Shown: positions 45,601-55,273 of the stretch, in pieces | Numbering within the stretch: position 1 is the first letter of the stretch | Layout: every line of letters starts with the position of its first letter | Source: Macrothele yani | Lineage: Eukaryota; Arthropoda; Arachnida; Araneae; Macrothelidae | NCBI GenBank assembly: GCA_039090855.1 | Contig: CM077025.1 | Location: 98,188,489-98,252,488, forward strand | Direction: 5' to 3' | Length of the DNA: 64,000 nucleotides | Translations under genes and position numbers: made by a program | The notes under the pieces: generated by a model | What the model was told of the DNA's origin: nothing | Seen by the model: the letters and a program-made list of their open reading frames with translations, nothing else | Databases searched by the model: none

Positions 45601-45869
45601 TATGGTTGGACTTGACGGAAGAACTTCAAACCATGCTATCCGAAAGCATGCTAAATATTAACTCCATCCATTACACGATGTATGACTTAGCTTATAGATA
45701 CTATGAAAAAGCTAAGATTCATCCTAATCCTCTAGTCAGAGCGGCCATTAACTATACTGTCAATGAAACTGACAGTTATAAAAGGCCAAAAACTATCTTG
45801 AATAAAGTTCCAGAAATGAACCCAATTCACAGCTACCCTAGCAAAAAAAATAACAATAATTGGGACTAG
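42618..45869 (+). pseudogene. Jockey-like ORF2 (endonuclease and reverse transcriptase)
   Basis: Endonuclease pieces: NILIWNAQGIKRQHREFLAY, DIALINESWL, VIAGDFNSKHRYWHC, then SSDHNPVHLQL after a frameshift. RT pieces: NKKAPGNDGINNKIMK, NHRPISLLPTMGKIFEKIIL, AAIFLDVAKAFDKCPHEAI (first catalytic Asp), GSVLAP in a shifted frame, and LYADDTALAY at about 45115-45145 (the YADD box, intact). The thumb and tail read VKYLGLFMDHNLNWNKHIKE and SPVITYACPIWGNC. At least seven frameshifts lie between these, so no protein can be made, although the catalytic motifs are preserved. Clade assigned by motif style; not tested by phylogeny. Confidence 0.85.
44358..44372 (+). other. Histone-mRNA-like stem-loop 2 (one base short)
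   Basis: GGCCTTTTAAGGGCC lies between A-tracts inside the broken ORF2, where RT homology is interrupted. It may be an insertion of the same stem-loop module. Confidence 0.4.
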
Positions 45870-45935
45870 AGTTTAGAGGGTGAAGAAACCTTGTTAAATA
45901 AAAAAAATGTGAAAAAAAAAAAAAAAAAAAAAAAA

Positions 45936-45951
45936 GGCTCTTTTAAGGGCC
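45936..45951 (+). other. Histone-mRNA-like stem-loop 3
   Basis: GGCTCTTTTAAGGGCC follows an A-run of about 23 bases at the LINE 3' end. One G-T wobble in the stem, loop TTTA. A degenerate repeat of this module (CCTCTAAGAGCC) lies at 46023-46034 after another A-run. Confidence 0.45.
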
Positions 45952-46112
45952 TTACTCTGATTGCAAATTTACTTCACACATGTGAATTAATCTCGTTAAA
46001 TAAAAAAAAAAGGGGGTGGGATCCTCTAAGAGCCGTACTCTGTTTTGAAAACATACTTCACCCATGTGAAGAAACCTAGTTAAATTAAAATGAGAAAAAA
46101 AAAAAAAAAAAA

Positions 46113-46129
46113 GGGCTTTTTTAAGGGCC
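46113..46129 (+). other. Histone-mRNA-like stem-loop 4
   Basis: GGGCTTTTTTAAGGGCC follows an A-run. Its 3' flank GAGCAAAATGTTGCAT is shared with stem-loop 5. Confidence 0.4.
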
Positions 46130-46300
46130 GAGCAAAATGTTGCATAAAAGATTTATCTTTTTTGTACTAAATATCTCTGCCCTTAAAAAAACAAAAAGAA
46201 AAACAAGGTATTGTTGGTCTTGCCTTTTATGTTAAAATTTGTTGTTGTTTTTCCTTGATTAAAAAAACAAAACAAAACAAAAAAAAAAAAAAAAAAAAAA

Positions 46301-46316
46301 GGCCCTTTTAAGAGCC
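46301..46316 (+). other. Histone-mRNA-like stem-loop 5
   Basis: GGCCCTTTTAAGAGCC after an A-run of about 20 bases, identical to stem-loop 1 and with the 3' flank of stem-loop 4. Confidence 0.45.
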
Positions 46317-46320
46317 GAGC

Positions 46321-46913
46321 AAAATGTTGCATCTGAAACCTCGATCGGTGTAACTTTGTGATCACACCACCTCAGCTATGGTTAATCTGACATGCCTGTC
46401 AAGAATCAACAAAAGTAAACCAGTGAAAAAATTCTGTAAATCAATGGGGAAAAATCTTTTCTCTCATTGGCTGGCGAGCAACACTGAGCAAATGGCCAGT
46501 TTTGTCTTACATGGAGTTCAAAGACGATTATTCTCTGGGAAAGATGTTCTGTGTGTGATGATTTTTTTCCAGGTTCCCCTCTCCCGTGTCCTTTCCTTCC
46601 TTTCCCCCTGTGCTCTTCTGTGGCACAGATGTACCGGGCATTTTTCTGCGGAGAGCAATATCACTTGAAATAGCTTGTTGTTACAGGTAAGTATGTAGGG
46701 CAGCTTACAACTTCACTTCTTAACGGGTAACCGTCTACTCCCTCTCCTCTAATATTTCCATACTTTTCTTTCGTACTATTCTATCAGGGAAATCTGTTCC
46801 CAAACATCTAATATTTCTCTTTTTCACCTGACAAAAGGCGCAGAGCGCTGAGGGTTCGGGTCTCTCAACCTCAGATAGGAAATATCTCTCAAAAAATCCA
46901 CTCTTGATTTTTT
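46321..46913. other. Unassigned sequence
   Basis: A 96-residue plus-strand frame at 46378-46668 has no recognisable domain. I see no other supported feature. Confidence 0.5.
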
Positions 46914-47135
46914 TTTTTTTTTTTTGGATTGAAGGTTTAACGACCACCGTGAGCAACTCAATGGGCTATAAGCAGTCGCTCGTCCCTAATTTAGGGCCAC
47001 TGGCTCCAGGGAAGGGAGACAGCCAGTGCCGTAAGTCAAACACAACATCCATGCCTCACTGGGATTGGAACCGGACCCTTCACGAACGAATGACTATAAG
47101 CCAGCGCTTAGACCACTGCGCCACCGGGGCGGCCC
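46914..47135 (-). mobile_element. tRNA-derived SINE inserted in a dispersed repeat
   Basis: Minus-strand copy of the family: head GGTGGCGCAGTGGTCTAAGC, a B box altered to GGTTCCAATCCC, the CCAGTGGCCCTAAATTAGGG body and an A tail seen as a T-run at 46908-46925. Sequences on both sides (AAAATCCACTCTTGATT and GTTGATTGAATGTAGTACAC) are contiguous in the related repeat at 48600-48640, which serves as an empty site. Confidence 0.9.
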
Positions 47136-47136
47136 A

Positions 47137-47230
47137 GTGTTGATTGAATGTAGTACACTGTTAATTTTGTGGTGGGTTGCACCAAAAAGTGGTGCTACAC
47201 CATCTGCACCACTTTCTGAGAAATGATACA
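47137..47230 (+). repeat. Dispersed repeat (CACC/GGTG-rich), copy 1
   Basis: TTGTGGTGGGTTGCACCAAA, AAGTGGTGCTACACCA and TGCACCACTTTC match 48612-48712 almost exactly. Inverted GTGGTG/CACCAC motifs suggest a small foldback element. From 47231 to 48469 I see no gene. Confidence 0.8.
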
Positions 47231-48469
47231 CCATTGTGTAGTGCAAACAAAACCCAACAACATGGTGAAATTTTCCCACAGGAAAGTCCCATGATGCAAC
47301 TGTACCCACGGGAAAACATCCAGCGATGTGTTCAGGCATCTTCTCGGGAATGTTTAGCCACCGCGAAAACCTATTAATGCCCCTCGTACGACTTTGGGCA
47401 ATCTCCCCTTATATTTTGTCTAATTGTGTTCGTTTATAACTGTATATTTAGAGAAATTAACTAAAGAAATTAAGAAAATTAGGGAAAATGTTATAATAAT
47501 AGTACAAAAACATCCACATGGACTTCAATCTGAAATTTCTATCATCCTTCAACAAAACATTAAACAGTCCTTGCTGAAGGGGCAATTTTTCAAGCACTGA
47601 CAACTCTGACTACTTCCGCAATAAAAACCCTAATTCCACAGAGTAGAGATGTTTGCACTCCAATGCAACATAATATTTTGGAAGCTGGCATTCAGCTTTA
47701 TTTCAGTCTTCTCGATGCCGACTTTCCATGTATATGGTTAAGCCTTAGTGTAGCTAACGTGACATTTGTGCTTCCAATACAACAAAATATTTGCTACCTA
47801 ACTTTTAACAATAGCAAATTATTAGAAATTGTTCCCATACTAAGGTTGTTTTATTTTCTGGCGGTGGTGATTTACACTCTGTGACAAAAAAAAAAAAAAA
47901 AAAAAATCGATGCACCTCAAACTGGCATCGAAACGGTTAGACAGTTTATGTTTTTTTACTACTATTTGCTAATCTAAATAATCTAAAGGAGCTGGAACCA
48001 AATGGCAGGGAAATGGTTTACACCATTCGTTTTCAGGTAACACTGTAATGATTCCTTAATAATCAGAAACACGCTTGTAGTAAGGGGAGGACATTTTTAC
48101 CACTCCTAATGTCTTAGGGGGATTTTCTCTAGCACAGCCTTACCTTACCAGCACCCTCAATATTTTACACCACCCCATGGTGAAATTCGTAGCCCATTAC
48201 TGAATTAAAGCAAAGATTTACCTTTTGTACATTTTTAATCACTTGTATGTGTAGATTTCTTGGAATCTCCATTTGCGATATAAAAGCATAAGAAAATGTT
48301 TGTATTTTATTTAAAAATGTATTTTTATATGTATTAATATACATATAAATAACAAAACTGTGTTTATATGTGCATAATCAGTCAACAAGTTTTAGCCCCC
48401 TCGAAATTCCTAATTGCTCTCCCGAAAAAAACTATCTGAATGCAACACTGAAAACATCTCATAAATTCC

Positions 48470-48712
48470 CTCATGAAAAAAAAAAATTGTGTTAACTCCT
48501 TGATGAAATAAAAACAGTTGAAATACTCGGTGAAATATGCATTGCAAATCTAATTCAGTCGTGAAATTTTTTTAGCTGCAATTAAAGAGCGAAAGGAATT
48601 TAAAAATCCATTCTTGACTGAATGTAGTACACATACACTGTTAAAAATTTTGTGGTGGGTTGCACCAAAAAGTGGTGCTACACCAGCTGCACCACTTTCC
48701 GAGAAATGATCC
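48470..48712 (+). repeat. Composite of LINE 5' sequence and dispersed repeat copy 2
   Basis: 48470-48612 matches 41646-41775 (AACAGTTGAAATACTCG, GTGAAATATGCAT, AATCTAATTCAGTC, AGAGCGAAAGGA). 48612-48712 matches 47137-47230. The junction lies at TTAAAAATCCA. Confidence 0.8.
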
Positions 48713-48977
48713 GGCGTATATTTCATTTGTTTTCAATGTGCTTCAATTAAAAATTTCACCCCGGCTAAGGACGGGCTACATCCCTTATACGTTAATATTT
48801 ATTTAAAGCTTAAAAACAACCATCCTAGGACTGGGTATAAGGCTAGTTTTTAGTAATTAAATAAATTAAAAGGAAACTACACTACGTGAACAAAAGTTAT
48901 CGCACACCCCCACACAGGAGTAGTGGTGTGTTTCTGCACAGACACGTGGTCAATAAGGTATAAAAACGGCAATTGGA

Positions 48978-49052
48978 GTACGCTCCGATCAATCGCTGAT
49001 AAAATGGCTAGCAGGAGAGCCATTTATCAGCGATTGATCGGAGCGTACTCGT
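48978..49052. repeat. Near-perfect palindrome with 33-34-bp arms
   Basis: Arm 48978-49011 begins GAGTACGCTCCGATCAATCG. Its inverse copy at 49020-49052 differs by a single A. The spacer is AGCAGGAG. One arm includes ATGGCTAGCAGG, which looks like a start region. The other runs into the SDE motif of a minus-strand Tc1. Confidence 0.9.
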
Positions 49053-49640
49053 ACTCGTCAGAGAAGACAACCTTTTTCTACTCTTCCACTGTCCGATGAT
49101 GGTAGTCCTATGCAAAATGCAGTCGTCGTTGCCGATGGACCTTGGTTAACACGGCCGTCTTGACGCAGCGTCCAGTATGGAGACCCATGCGCAACATGGT
49201 TCGCTCTACTGTTATTGGGGACACACTTACCTGGGTGTTTCACCGTTCATTTGCGTGGTCAATTGCTGCACTGTTCACGCGTCGATTGCCCTTTACCAGT
49301 CGACGGAGGCGACGTTATCCTCTGGGGTCGATGCTTTTGGGGTTCCACAGTTATGACGTCGGGAGGTACTCTGTGTGCCAGCGCGGTACATTCGCGAACA
49401 ACCCACGAAGTCAGATATTTCCGAGATGCTTCCACCCTTGGCGCGATGGCCGATGATTATTCCTTTGTCCGTCAGATCACTACCTATACCCACTGTGCTC
49501 ACGTGACGCACTATGGCTCATCTGTCCTGGCCGGCCGCTTATATCTCCGTGTGGTCGACCTTGTCACGTGCACTCTGTGACGCGTCTGGGCGGGTACACT
49601 GTGATTCCGGTGGTGGTCATATTATTTTGATACGACTGTG
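49053..49640 (-). pseudogene. Tc1-like transposase N-terminal relic
   Basis: On the minus strand: SDLTDKGIIIGHRAKGGSIS, a HTH continuation EISDFVGCSRMYRAG, and, after frame changes, KVVFSDEY at about 49060 where the first catalytic motif (FSDES) is expected. Homology stops there at the palindrome. The second and third catalytic regions are absent. Confidence 0.75.
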
Positions 49641-49967
49641 TACATGCGCCTAGAATTTTTTTCTGTTGAGTCTGTTATGAAAAGAAATGACAAGATGCGT
49701 AGTTGTGTTCAAACACCGTAATGCATAACACCTTATCCTCATTAGAATAAAATTCCATACGTTGAAAATTTTGACATTTCTTAAATTTCCGATATTTACT
49801 GATATTTCTTTCACATTCTCTTCTTATGGCTGCGAAAGGAGGCCTCACTATCCTCTAGAGAGAGTAGATGCTTTTCTGACATAGTGTTCGTAAACTAAAA
49901 CCGGGAAAATTATTTCTAAGTATTATACTCATTTACTTAAAAAAAAAAAAAAAGTTGTTTACCTTCT

Positions 49968-50330
49968 TAGCACGTCTTTTGTAAAAAAAGATCGTGCTTA
50001 TGTTACCGGTTTGTCATCCGTCCGTCTTTCCGTCTGTACCAACGATATCTCTGCAACTATTAATCTGATTTGAAAAATTCTTTTTTCATTGGGAAGCTTG
50101 AAATATGCGAATGATGATCTTTTATTTCGTTTTTTTTTTTTTTTTTTACGATGTACAATTTCGCCGCTAGGGGCGTAAATGCAGATGACGTCGAATTCAA
50201 ATATACGTTTTATTCCACATATTTGCTTCTAAACAACCGATTGAAAAAATTATTTTATCTTTCGATTCCATTTATGTCGAAGAGTATTTTAGATATAGTT
50301 ACTTTTTCAAATTACGCATAGATTTTCCGC
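49968..50330 (+). repeat. Dispersed repeat interrupted by the LTR element
   Basis: The inverted relative of 29478-29710: GATCGTGCTTA(T/C)GTTA, TCTGCAACTATTA and GGGAAGCTTGAAATATGCG. CCGCTAGGGG occurs at about 50164 and again at 50328, immediately before the LTR start at 50337. So the retroelement inserted in this repeat. Confidence 0.8.
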
Positions 50331-50336
50331 TAGGGG

Positions 50337-51424
50337 TGTTACCCGTATGTCCTCCGGAATATCGTGTAACATCGGACCATGATTTCGTAGGTATGAATTT
50401 CGGAAAGCGGGCCTACAAATTAGTAAGTGTGGGAAAGCAATATATTCACCAAATAATTCCTACGGTATCGCATAGTACGAGGAAATAGTTAAACGAGGAA
50501 GAGTAGTTACCAAGTAAACAATTTAGAGAGCGCGGGAATTGGGAAAGAAAATCCGAGAAGCATAATGTGGACAGGCGTTCTAAGAGGATAATTATAATAC
50601 CTATTTCATAATTTTTCTAAGACCTGGCTGAGCAGATTTCTTTCTTGAGGAGGAAATTCCTTATTTTTTTTTCATCATTCTTTTGAATTGTTTTTTTTAT
50701 TTTATTTTGTGTTCCCCGAGCTCTCCGGAAATTCCAGTAAGAATACGCACGAAACACACCCCTAGGTTAGTAAAGAGAAAACTCGGAGGTTTTAGCAAGC
50801 AACGCTACGAGAATGAAATGCTCGCAATCACAGGTGGGGGCCAATTTACTGGACCTTTCGCTATTAACGAAGTCACGTTTTACGCACGCTAGCGGGCAAC
50901 GAACAGGGCATATTTCTCGTAGTGGGCGTAACTGGTTGACACCAACAGAAAGAGTCATACAGGAAGCGTACGTGAAAATTCTAAGGCAGCGCGGACATCC
51001 CGCGGAGCAGTTGACAAGATAAAGGAATATTCATCTTCAAGAAAACTCGATGTTCTCAAGCCTTTGCCAACGAATCGGAGGGATTCCCATACAGGGATGT
51101 AAACCAATGCCGAAGCGAGGAAAAGCGGCCCAACCAATAAGGGAGAACCATTTGGGTAGGACAGGAACACCCCCGAACCCCTTAAACATAGACGAGAGAA
51201 AAGTTTTTTTTTTTTTAGGCGGAGATGATTTGGAGAGAACACGGGATGGAATGATGACTGCTATTTCTGGGTGAACGCAGAGAGGACAGAATGGACTCTA
51301 GATGAATCCTGAGCAGAATATCGCAGAAAGAATTTAGTTAGGAGCTTTTCTCCTGAGAAGACGCTAAAAATTGAGCAAGTTGATTTCCAGGTGAAGGGAA
51401 GTATGATGTTTTTCCCTGAGAGGA
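50337..51424 (+). repeat. 5' LTR (minimum extent)
   Basis: This is the part that can be aligned with the 3' LTR in the window. The true end is further right. If the primer-binding candidate at 52307 is right, the LTR is about 1.97 kb. A short 69-residue frame inside the LTR (50683-50892, repeated at 63260-63469) has no known domain and is not called as a gene. Confidence 0.9.
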
Positions 51425-52306
51425 TTTTACGCAATTTTTGGGTGAAGCATCGAGTGATCTCATGCGGGCAGTGTGCATTCAGCAGGACCGGATGAGGTCC
51501 CAACCATAGACTTTATACCTATAAGTAATACCGGACGACAACGAAATAGATGAAAAGAAAAGAATTTGGTGAGAAAAATTTCATAATTCCCAATATCTCG
51601 TTAGCATGATCATGATTTTGTCTCCTATACATCCTCGGTAGAAAAGATAATTTTAATCTCTTGCAAGTGCTGAATAACATAATGTGTCTTATATTTTGCG
51701 GAAGGTGAACTTTAAAATATGATTGCGAATATCAAAAAGCATAATGAACTTAAAATATATTTTGGTTTAAATTAATAGAAATCTCCACCGATCAGTGTAA
51801 TAGATTTTAAGGAAACACAAATGAAAATAAATTCTGTATTTTATAATGAAATTTACCCGAGTTTCTCAAATCTTTGAAAATTCAAAATAAGTGAATCTTT
51901 GTTTATTTTAACCTGAATAATTAAGTAGAACAATCGTAAAGTTTTGGTAGAGTAACAACTCCAAGATTTTAAGAAGAAAATAACTTTTAACATTTAGCAA
52001 ACCCAGTCACAGGAAAATAAAAGGTCCAAATCTGACATGAGTTTATTAAATTTCAAGCGGCATATGGAGGAATATGGGTTTCCCATGTTCTCCCATATGA
52101 AACACAACGCAATGCACCCGTCAACCCTGAACTTGGAGACCCTCCATTAGGGAACCCAACTTCACGGTAGACACCCATAGGCGGAAGATAATAGAGAGTA
52201 AAGAGTTACGAAAATTAACGGCCTTCTTAATAATTAATCCCACTGCAGCGAATAGGACGCAGCAGATGGTTCGCCCTCACATCGAGTAGGGGTGGTAATA
52301 TAAAAC

Positions 52307-52325
52307 TGGTGCCGTGTGACCAGGA
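52307..52325 (+). other. Candidate primer-binding site
   Basis: TGGTGCCGTGTGACCAGGA begins with TGG, as expected for pairing with a tRNA CCA end, and lies in the leader. The base before it is C rather than the usual LTR-ending CA, so the assignment is uncertain and the tRNA is not identified. Confidence 0.4.
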
Positions 52326-53929
52326 TTTTTCAGTTCTTTGGTTAATTAATATAAAATTTGTGCTAGGACCAGGATTTCTTTGATCCTGTGGTTTAAAAAA
52401 AAAAAAAAGAATATTTGTTTTCGGTGGTCAGGATAATTAATCAAGTATACAGAATTAGCAGAATAATGCGATGTGTTTCTATTATCTCCCCTTCAATTCT
52501 GAGTAACAAGATGCAGGTTTTATAGAAAAATTAAGGAAATTGTAGCAAGATTTTAACTTCAAAAAAAAATAGTGAAGGTGAAATGCAAGTAAATAAGTTG
52601 CAGGAAATCAGATTATGCTGAAATAAATTTAAATTTCTAAGGAAATAGGCAGAAAAACAAATAAGAGTGATACTGCTAATTTAGCAAATGAATAGATGAA
52701 ATCTTACAGAAAATACATGAAAATTAATAGTACGGAGAAAATAAATTTATACAAGTGTAATTCATGAATAATTTTGATTTATCGTTGAAAATCAAGGGAA
52801 AATTCCTTGCAAATCAAAGTGAAATTATTTTTGATGTGTTGTTTATTTGTGCATTTGAGTGTTGTGATTTTAAATCGGTAACTAGGAGGAATAATAGGTT
52901 CATTGATAACTTGGGGAATGTATAATTTAACGGTGAGGCACTGATAGAAGAGTAGTGATGAGAAGTTGTGGTGATATATATTTTAAAATCAAAAGTGCAT
53001 TATTATTGAAGTGTGATTTTATTATGTGTGTTGATGCATTGATAAGAAACTGATAATTTAAGAAGGAATAGGCAGGTTAATTATTGATAAGAGGAATTAA
53101 TTTTTTTTCTGCAAGATATAGGAGCTAATAGAAGGTTAAGCAGTAATCTTGATTTGTTTTGGAAGACTAAAAGGGAATGTAATATCTAAGTGTGTGTTTT
53201 ATTGTGCATTTAAATGTGTAGAGGTACTTGGGAGTGTAGACAGAGAGTAGTTAAGTGGATTAATATTTGGGAAAGAGTAATAAAAAGGACTAGTGCAAGA
53301 AGAATTGGTAGGAGTAATAATTGGATAATGCTGGAACAAATTTTTGAAATGAAAATAGTGTTTATGGAAGTGTGATTTATTGTGCTTTAAATGTGGGATT
53401 GCATCCACCAAGGGAAGTAGACAGAGGTTATTGCTAGTATACTAAAATTTAATGAATTTAGGAAGTCAGCATAAGTATTTGAGGTGTGGTTCTAATTTCT
53501 TGAAAAAGTGGTTATCGTATTAATTTTGTTACAAGTGCATAATTTGATCTCAAATGTTTCTAGTGTATTTATATATATATTTAAGACGTTCAAATTTATT
53601 ACATATCTTAGTGTGAAGTGCTGGTTGTATATGTGCATATTTTGAGGGAATTTTGTTTAGTGTGTCGCGAGTTAGGTAGAGTTAAGTTGAAAGCCGAATG
53701 CAATTTAGGAGTAAGCTAGGAACGTTAATCATCTTATTCGTAGACAATTGTTTTCTGATCATAAGTCAAGTGGGTTAGCAGACGAAGCAGCGAGTTACGT
53801 TAGAGTGAATTTTTATTTTTACGTGGTAGCTTCACCGGAATTTTTCTAATTTTATGTGACTTTACGAGATTACGAAGCATATAGTAGGAGCCGTGGGAAT
53901 TTAAGTTTGTAAGGTTAAAGAATAAATAT
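52326..53929 (+). other. AT-rich leader before gag
   Basis: About 1.6 kb without coding, containing repeated motifs such as TTGTGCATTTAAATGTG and AAGTGTGATTT. It may hold packaging signals, but none can be identified from sequence alone. Confidence 0.5.
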
Positions 53930-55273
53930 ATGGCTAACCAACAGAACGGAGAACAGAGCAACGGTGAACAGAATTTTGTTTCGGAAAATTGCATAGTTGA
54001 TCAACAGAACCAGGAGAACGATCTTCAGGGCACTCTAGAAGGGGAAGCCGTGTCAGAAAATTGTGTAGTAGCCCCGCAGAACGTACCAATAATGGCGGGA
54101 ATGTTGGCGTATATCCCCACATTCAGCGGATCGGATGAAAATCTGACCGCACGTCAATTTTTCGAAACGTTGGAGAGCACCGCCGAACTGTCAGGATGGA
54201 ACGACGCCGTTAAAATTTTATCAGCTAAAGCAAAATTCAAAGGAGCCGCCAGTCACTTTCTTTCGGAGGCCGTCGATATTAGGAGGGAGACCGAGTACGA
54301 ACGATTTAAGCAGGCGATAGTACAAAGATTCGACGCATTGCAACCGGTTACCGTGAGAATGCAGAAATTTACGACTTGCCGACAAAAACCAGGAGAACGG
54401 GTGGCCGAGTATGTAGCTCGTCTTAACGGCTTAGCTTATTCCTACATGGAGACGATGGATTTAGAAAATGAGCAAGTGCGAGGACTGGTAGACAGCACTA
54501 AAATGTCGCAGTTTTTGAATGGATTAAACCCCAAATTGAGGCGCACGGTTTTATCCTTCGCCCCGGAAAATTTTCAGGCAGCAGTTCAGAGAGCGCTGGC
54601 CGAAGAGTCTCACAATCTCTTATTAGACCGGGACGTTAACGCTTACGATGCACAGCAGGAATCGAGTTCGATCCCAGGGACTTCACTAGGGCAACAGACC
54701 AATTCAACGGACCAGATAGCCGATTTGTGTTCTATGATGGCGAAGCAGCTAGCAACTCATGAGATGCAGGTGAACGCTCTGAAAAGTGAGGCAGATAATT
54801 TGAGGGAAAGGCTAAGGCAAGCAGAGAATTCGCACCGGACGCACGTAAATCGCATTAGAAATTTCCAGAGCGCTAATTATCAATCTAGGGGAAATTTACC
54901 CGACGTAGGCATTACTTCGGCCATCTGCTATAACTGCGGCGATTTTGGCCATATCAAGCGATTTTGTTATCTAAATAATCGGGAAGGAGCAGTTTATACG
55001 CAACCATCGCAGCAAGCTCAAAGAGGTTCATGGGACAGGGCACCCAACCCTTCGTACCCGCGACAGCAGAATAACTTCTCCCCTGGCGACCGCCGCGGTA
55101 ATCAGTATCGCTCCTACAGGAACTACAGCGCCACTTACCGACAGGACGCTCACGTCCCACAGAATCCAAGGAATTTGGGGAACAGAAGAGAAAACCGCGT
55201 TCGTTTTGAAGAGGATGCACCAGGAAGAGATTGCAATAGGTATTCCAGGCAAAATTCGCGTCCTTTAAACTAA
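53930..55273 (+). CDS. gag: Gag polyprotein
   Basis: An intact 447-residue frame opens at the ATG of MANQQNGEQSNG. Residues about 60-225 form a retrotransposon Gag domain (YIPTFSGSDENLTARQFFE, YERFKQAIVQRF, KPGERVAEYVARLNGLAY, FLNGLNPKLRRTV), the capsid-forming part. Residues about 262-305 look like a coiled coil. A zinc knuckle C-x2-C-x4-H-x4-C (CYNCGDFGHIKRFC) starts at residue 333, for RNA packaging. The Arg/Tyr/Gln-rich tail resembles nucleocapsid. The stop at 55271-55273 follows immediately after the heptamer TTTAAAC, giving the ribosome a route into the protease frame. The domain style is gypsy-type. No disabling lesion is seen. Confidence 0.9.
   Translation: MANQQNGEQSNGEQNFVSENCIVDQQNQENDLQGTLEGEAVSENCVVAPQNVPIMAGMLAYIPTFSGSDENLTARQFFETLESTAELSGWNDAVKILSAKAKFKGAASHFLSEAVDIRRETEYERFKQAIVQRFDALQPVTVRMQKFTTCRQKPGERVAEYVARLNGLAYSYMETMDLENEQVRGLVDSTKMSQFLNGLNPKLRRTVLSFAPENFQAAVQRALAEESHNLLLDRDVNAYDAQQESSSIPGTSLGQQTNSTDQIADLCSMMAKQLATHEMQVNALKSEADNLRERLRQAENSHRTHVNRIRNFQSANYQSRGNLPDVGITSAICYNCGDFGHIKRFCYLNNREGAVYTQPSQQAQRGSWDRAPNPSYPRQQNNFSPGDRRGNQYRSYRNYSATYRQDAHVPQNPRNLGNRRENRVRFEEDAPGRDCNRYSRQNSRPLN
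55264..55270 (+). promoter_or_regulatory. -1 ribosomal frameshift heptamer U_UUA_AAC
   Basis: TTTAAAC is in the exact phase X_XXY_YYZ relative to gag (zero-frame codons TTA, AAC, then TAA stop). Slipping back one base reads TTT AAA and enters the pro/pol frame, which is open without a stop to 57180. Downstream GGTC(79-82)/GACC(93-96) and GGACC(55292)/GGTCC(55320) pairings could form a stimulatory structure; this part is tentative. Confidence 0.85.

Larger units (their letters stand above)
41640..46320 (+). mobile_element. Jockey-like LINE, decayed
   Basis: Order of parts: an A-rich 5' region with a duplicated KLI(A/V)DVDK-type coding block (41786-41840 and 41929-41988), a repeat-bearing region (42139-42500), ORF2 with endonuclease and reverse transcriptase (42618-45869), and a 3' region of A-tracts and short stem-loops (45890-46320). 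The frame is lost many times, mostly at A homopolymers. Similar 5' sequence occurs separately at 48470-48612. Confidence 0.8.

Noticed and set aside
50683..50892. A 69-residue frame in the LTR, repeated at 63260-63469, as an accessory gene
   Set aside because: It is identical in both LTRs only because the LTRs are, and it has no domain or supporting context.
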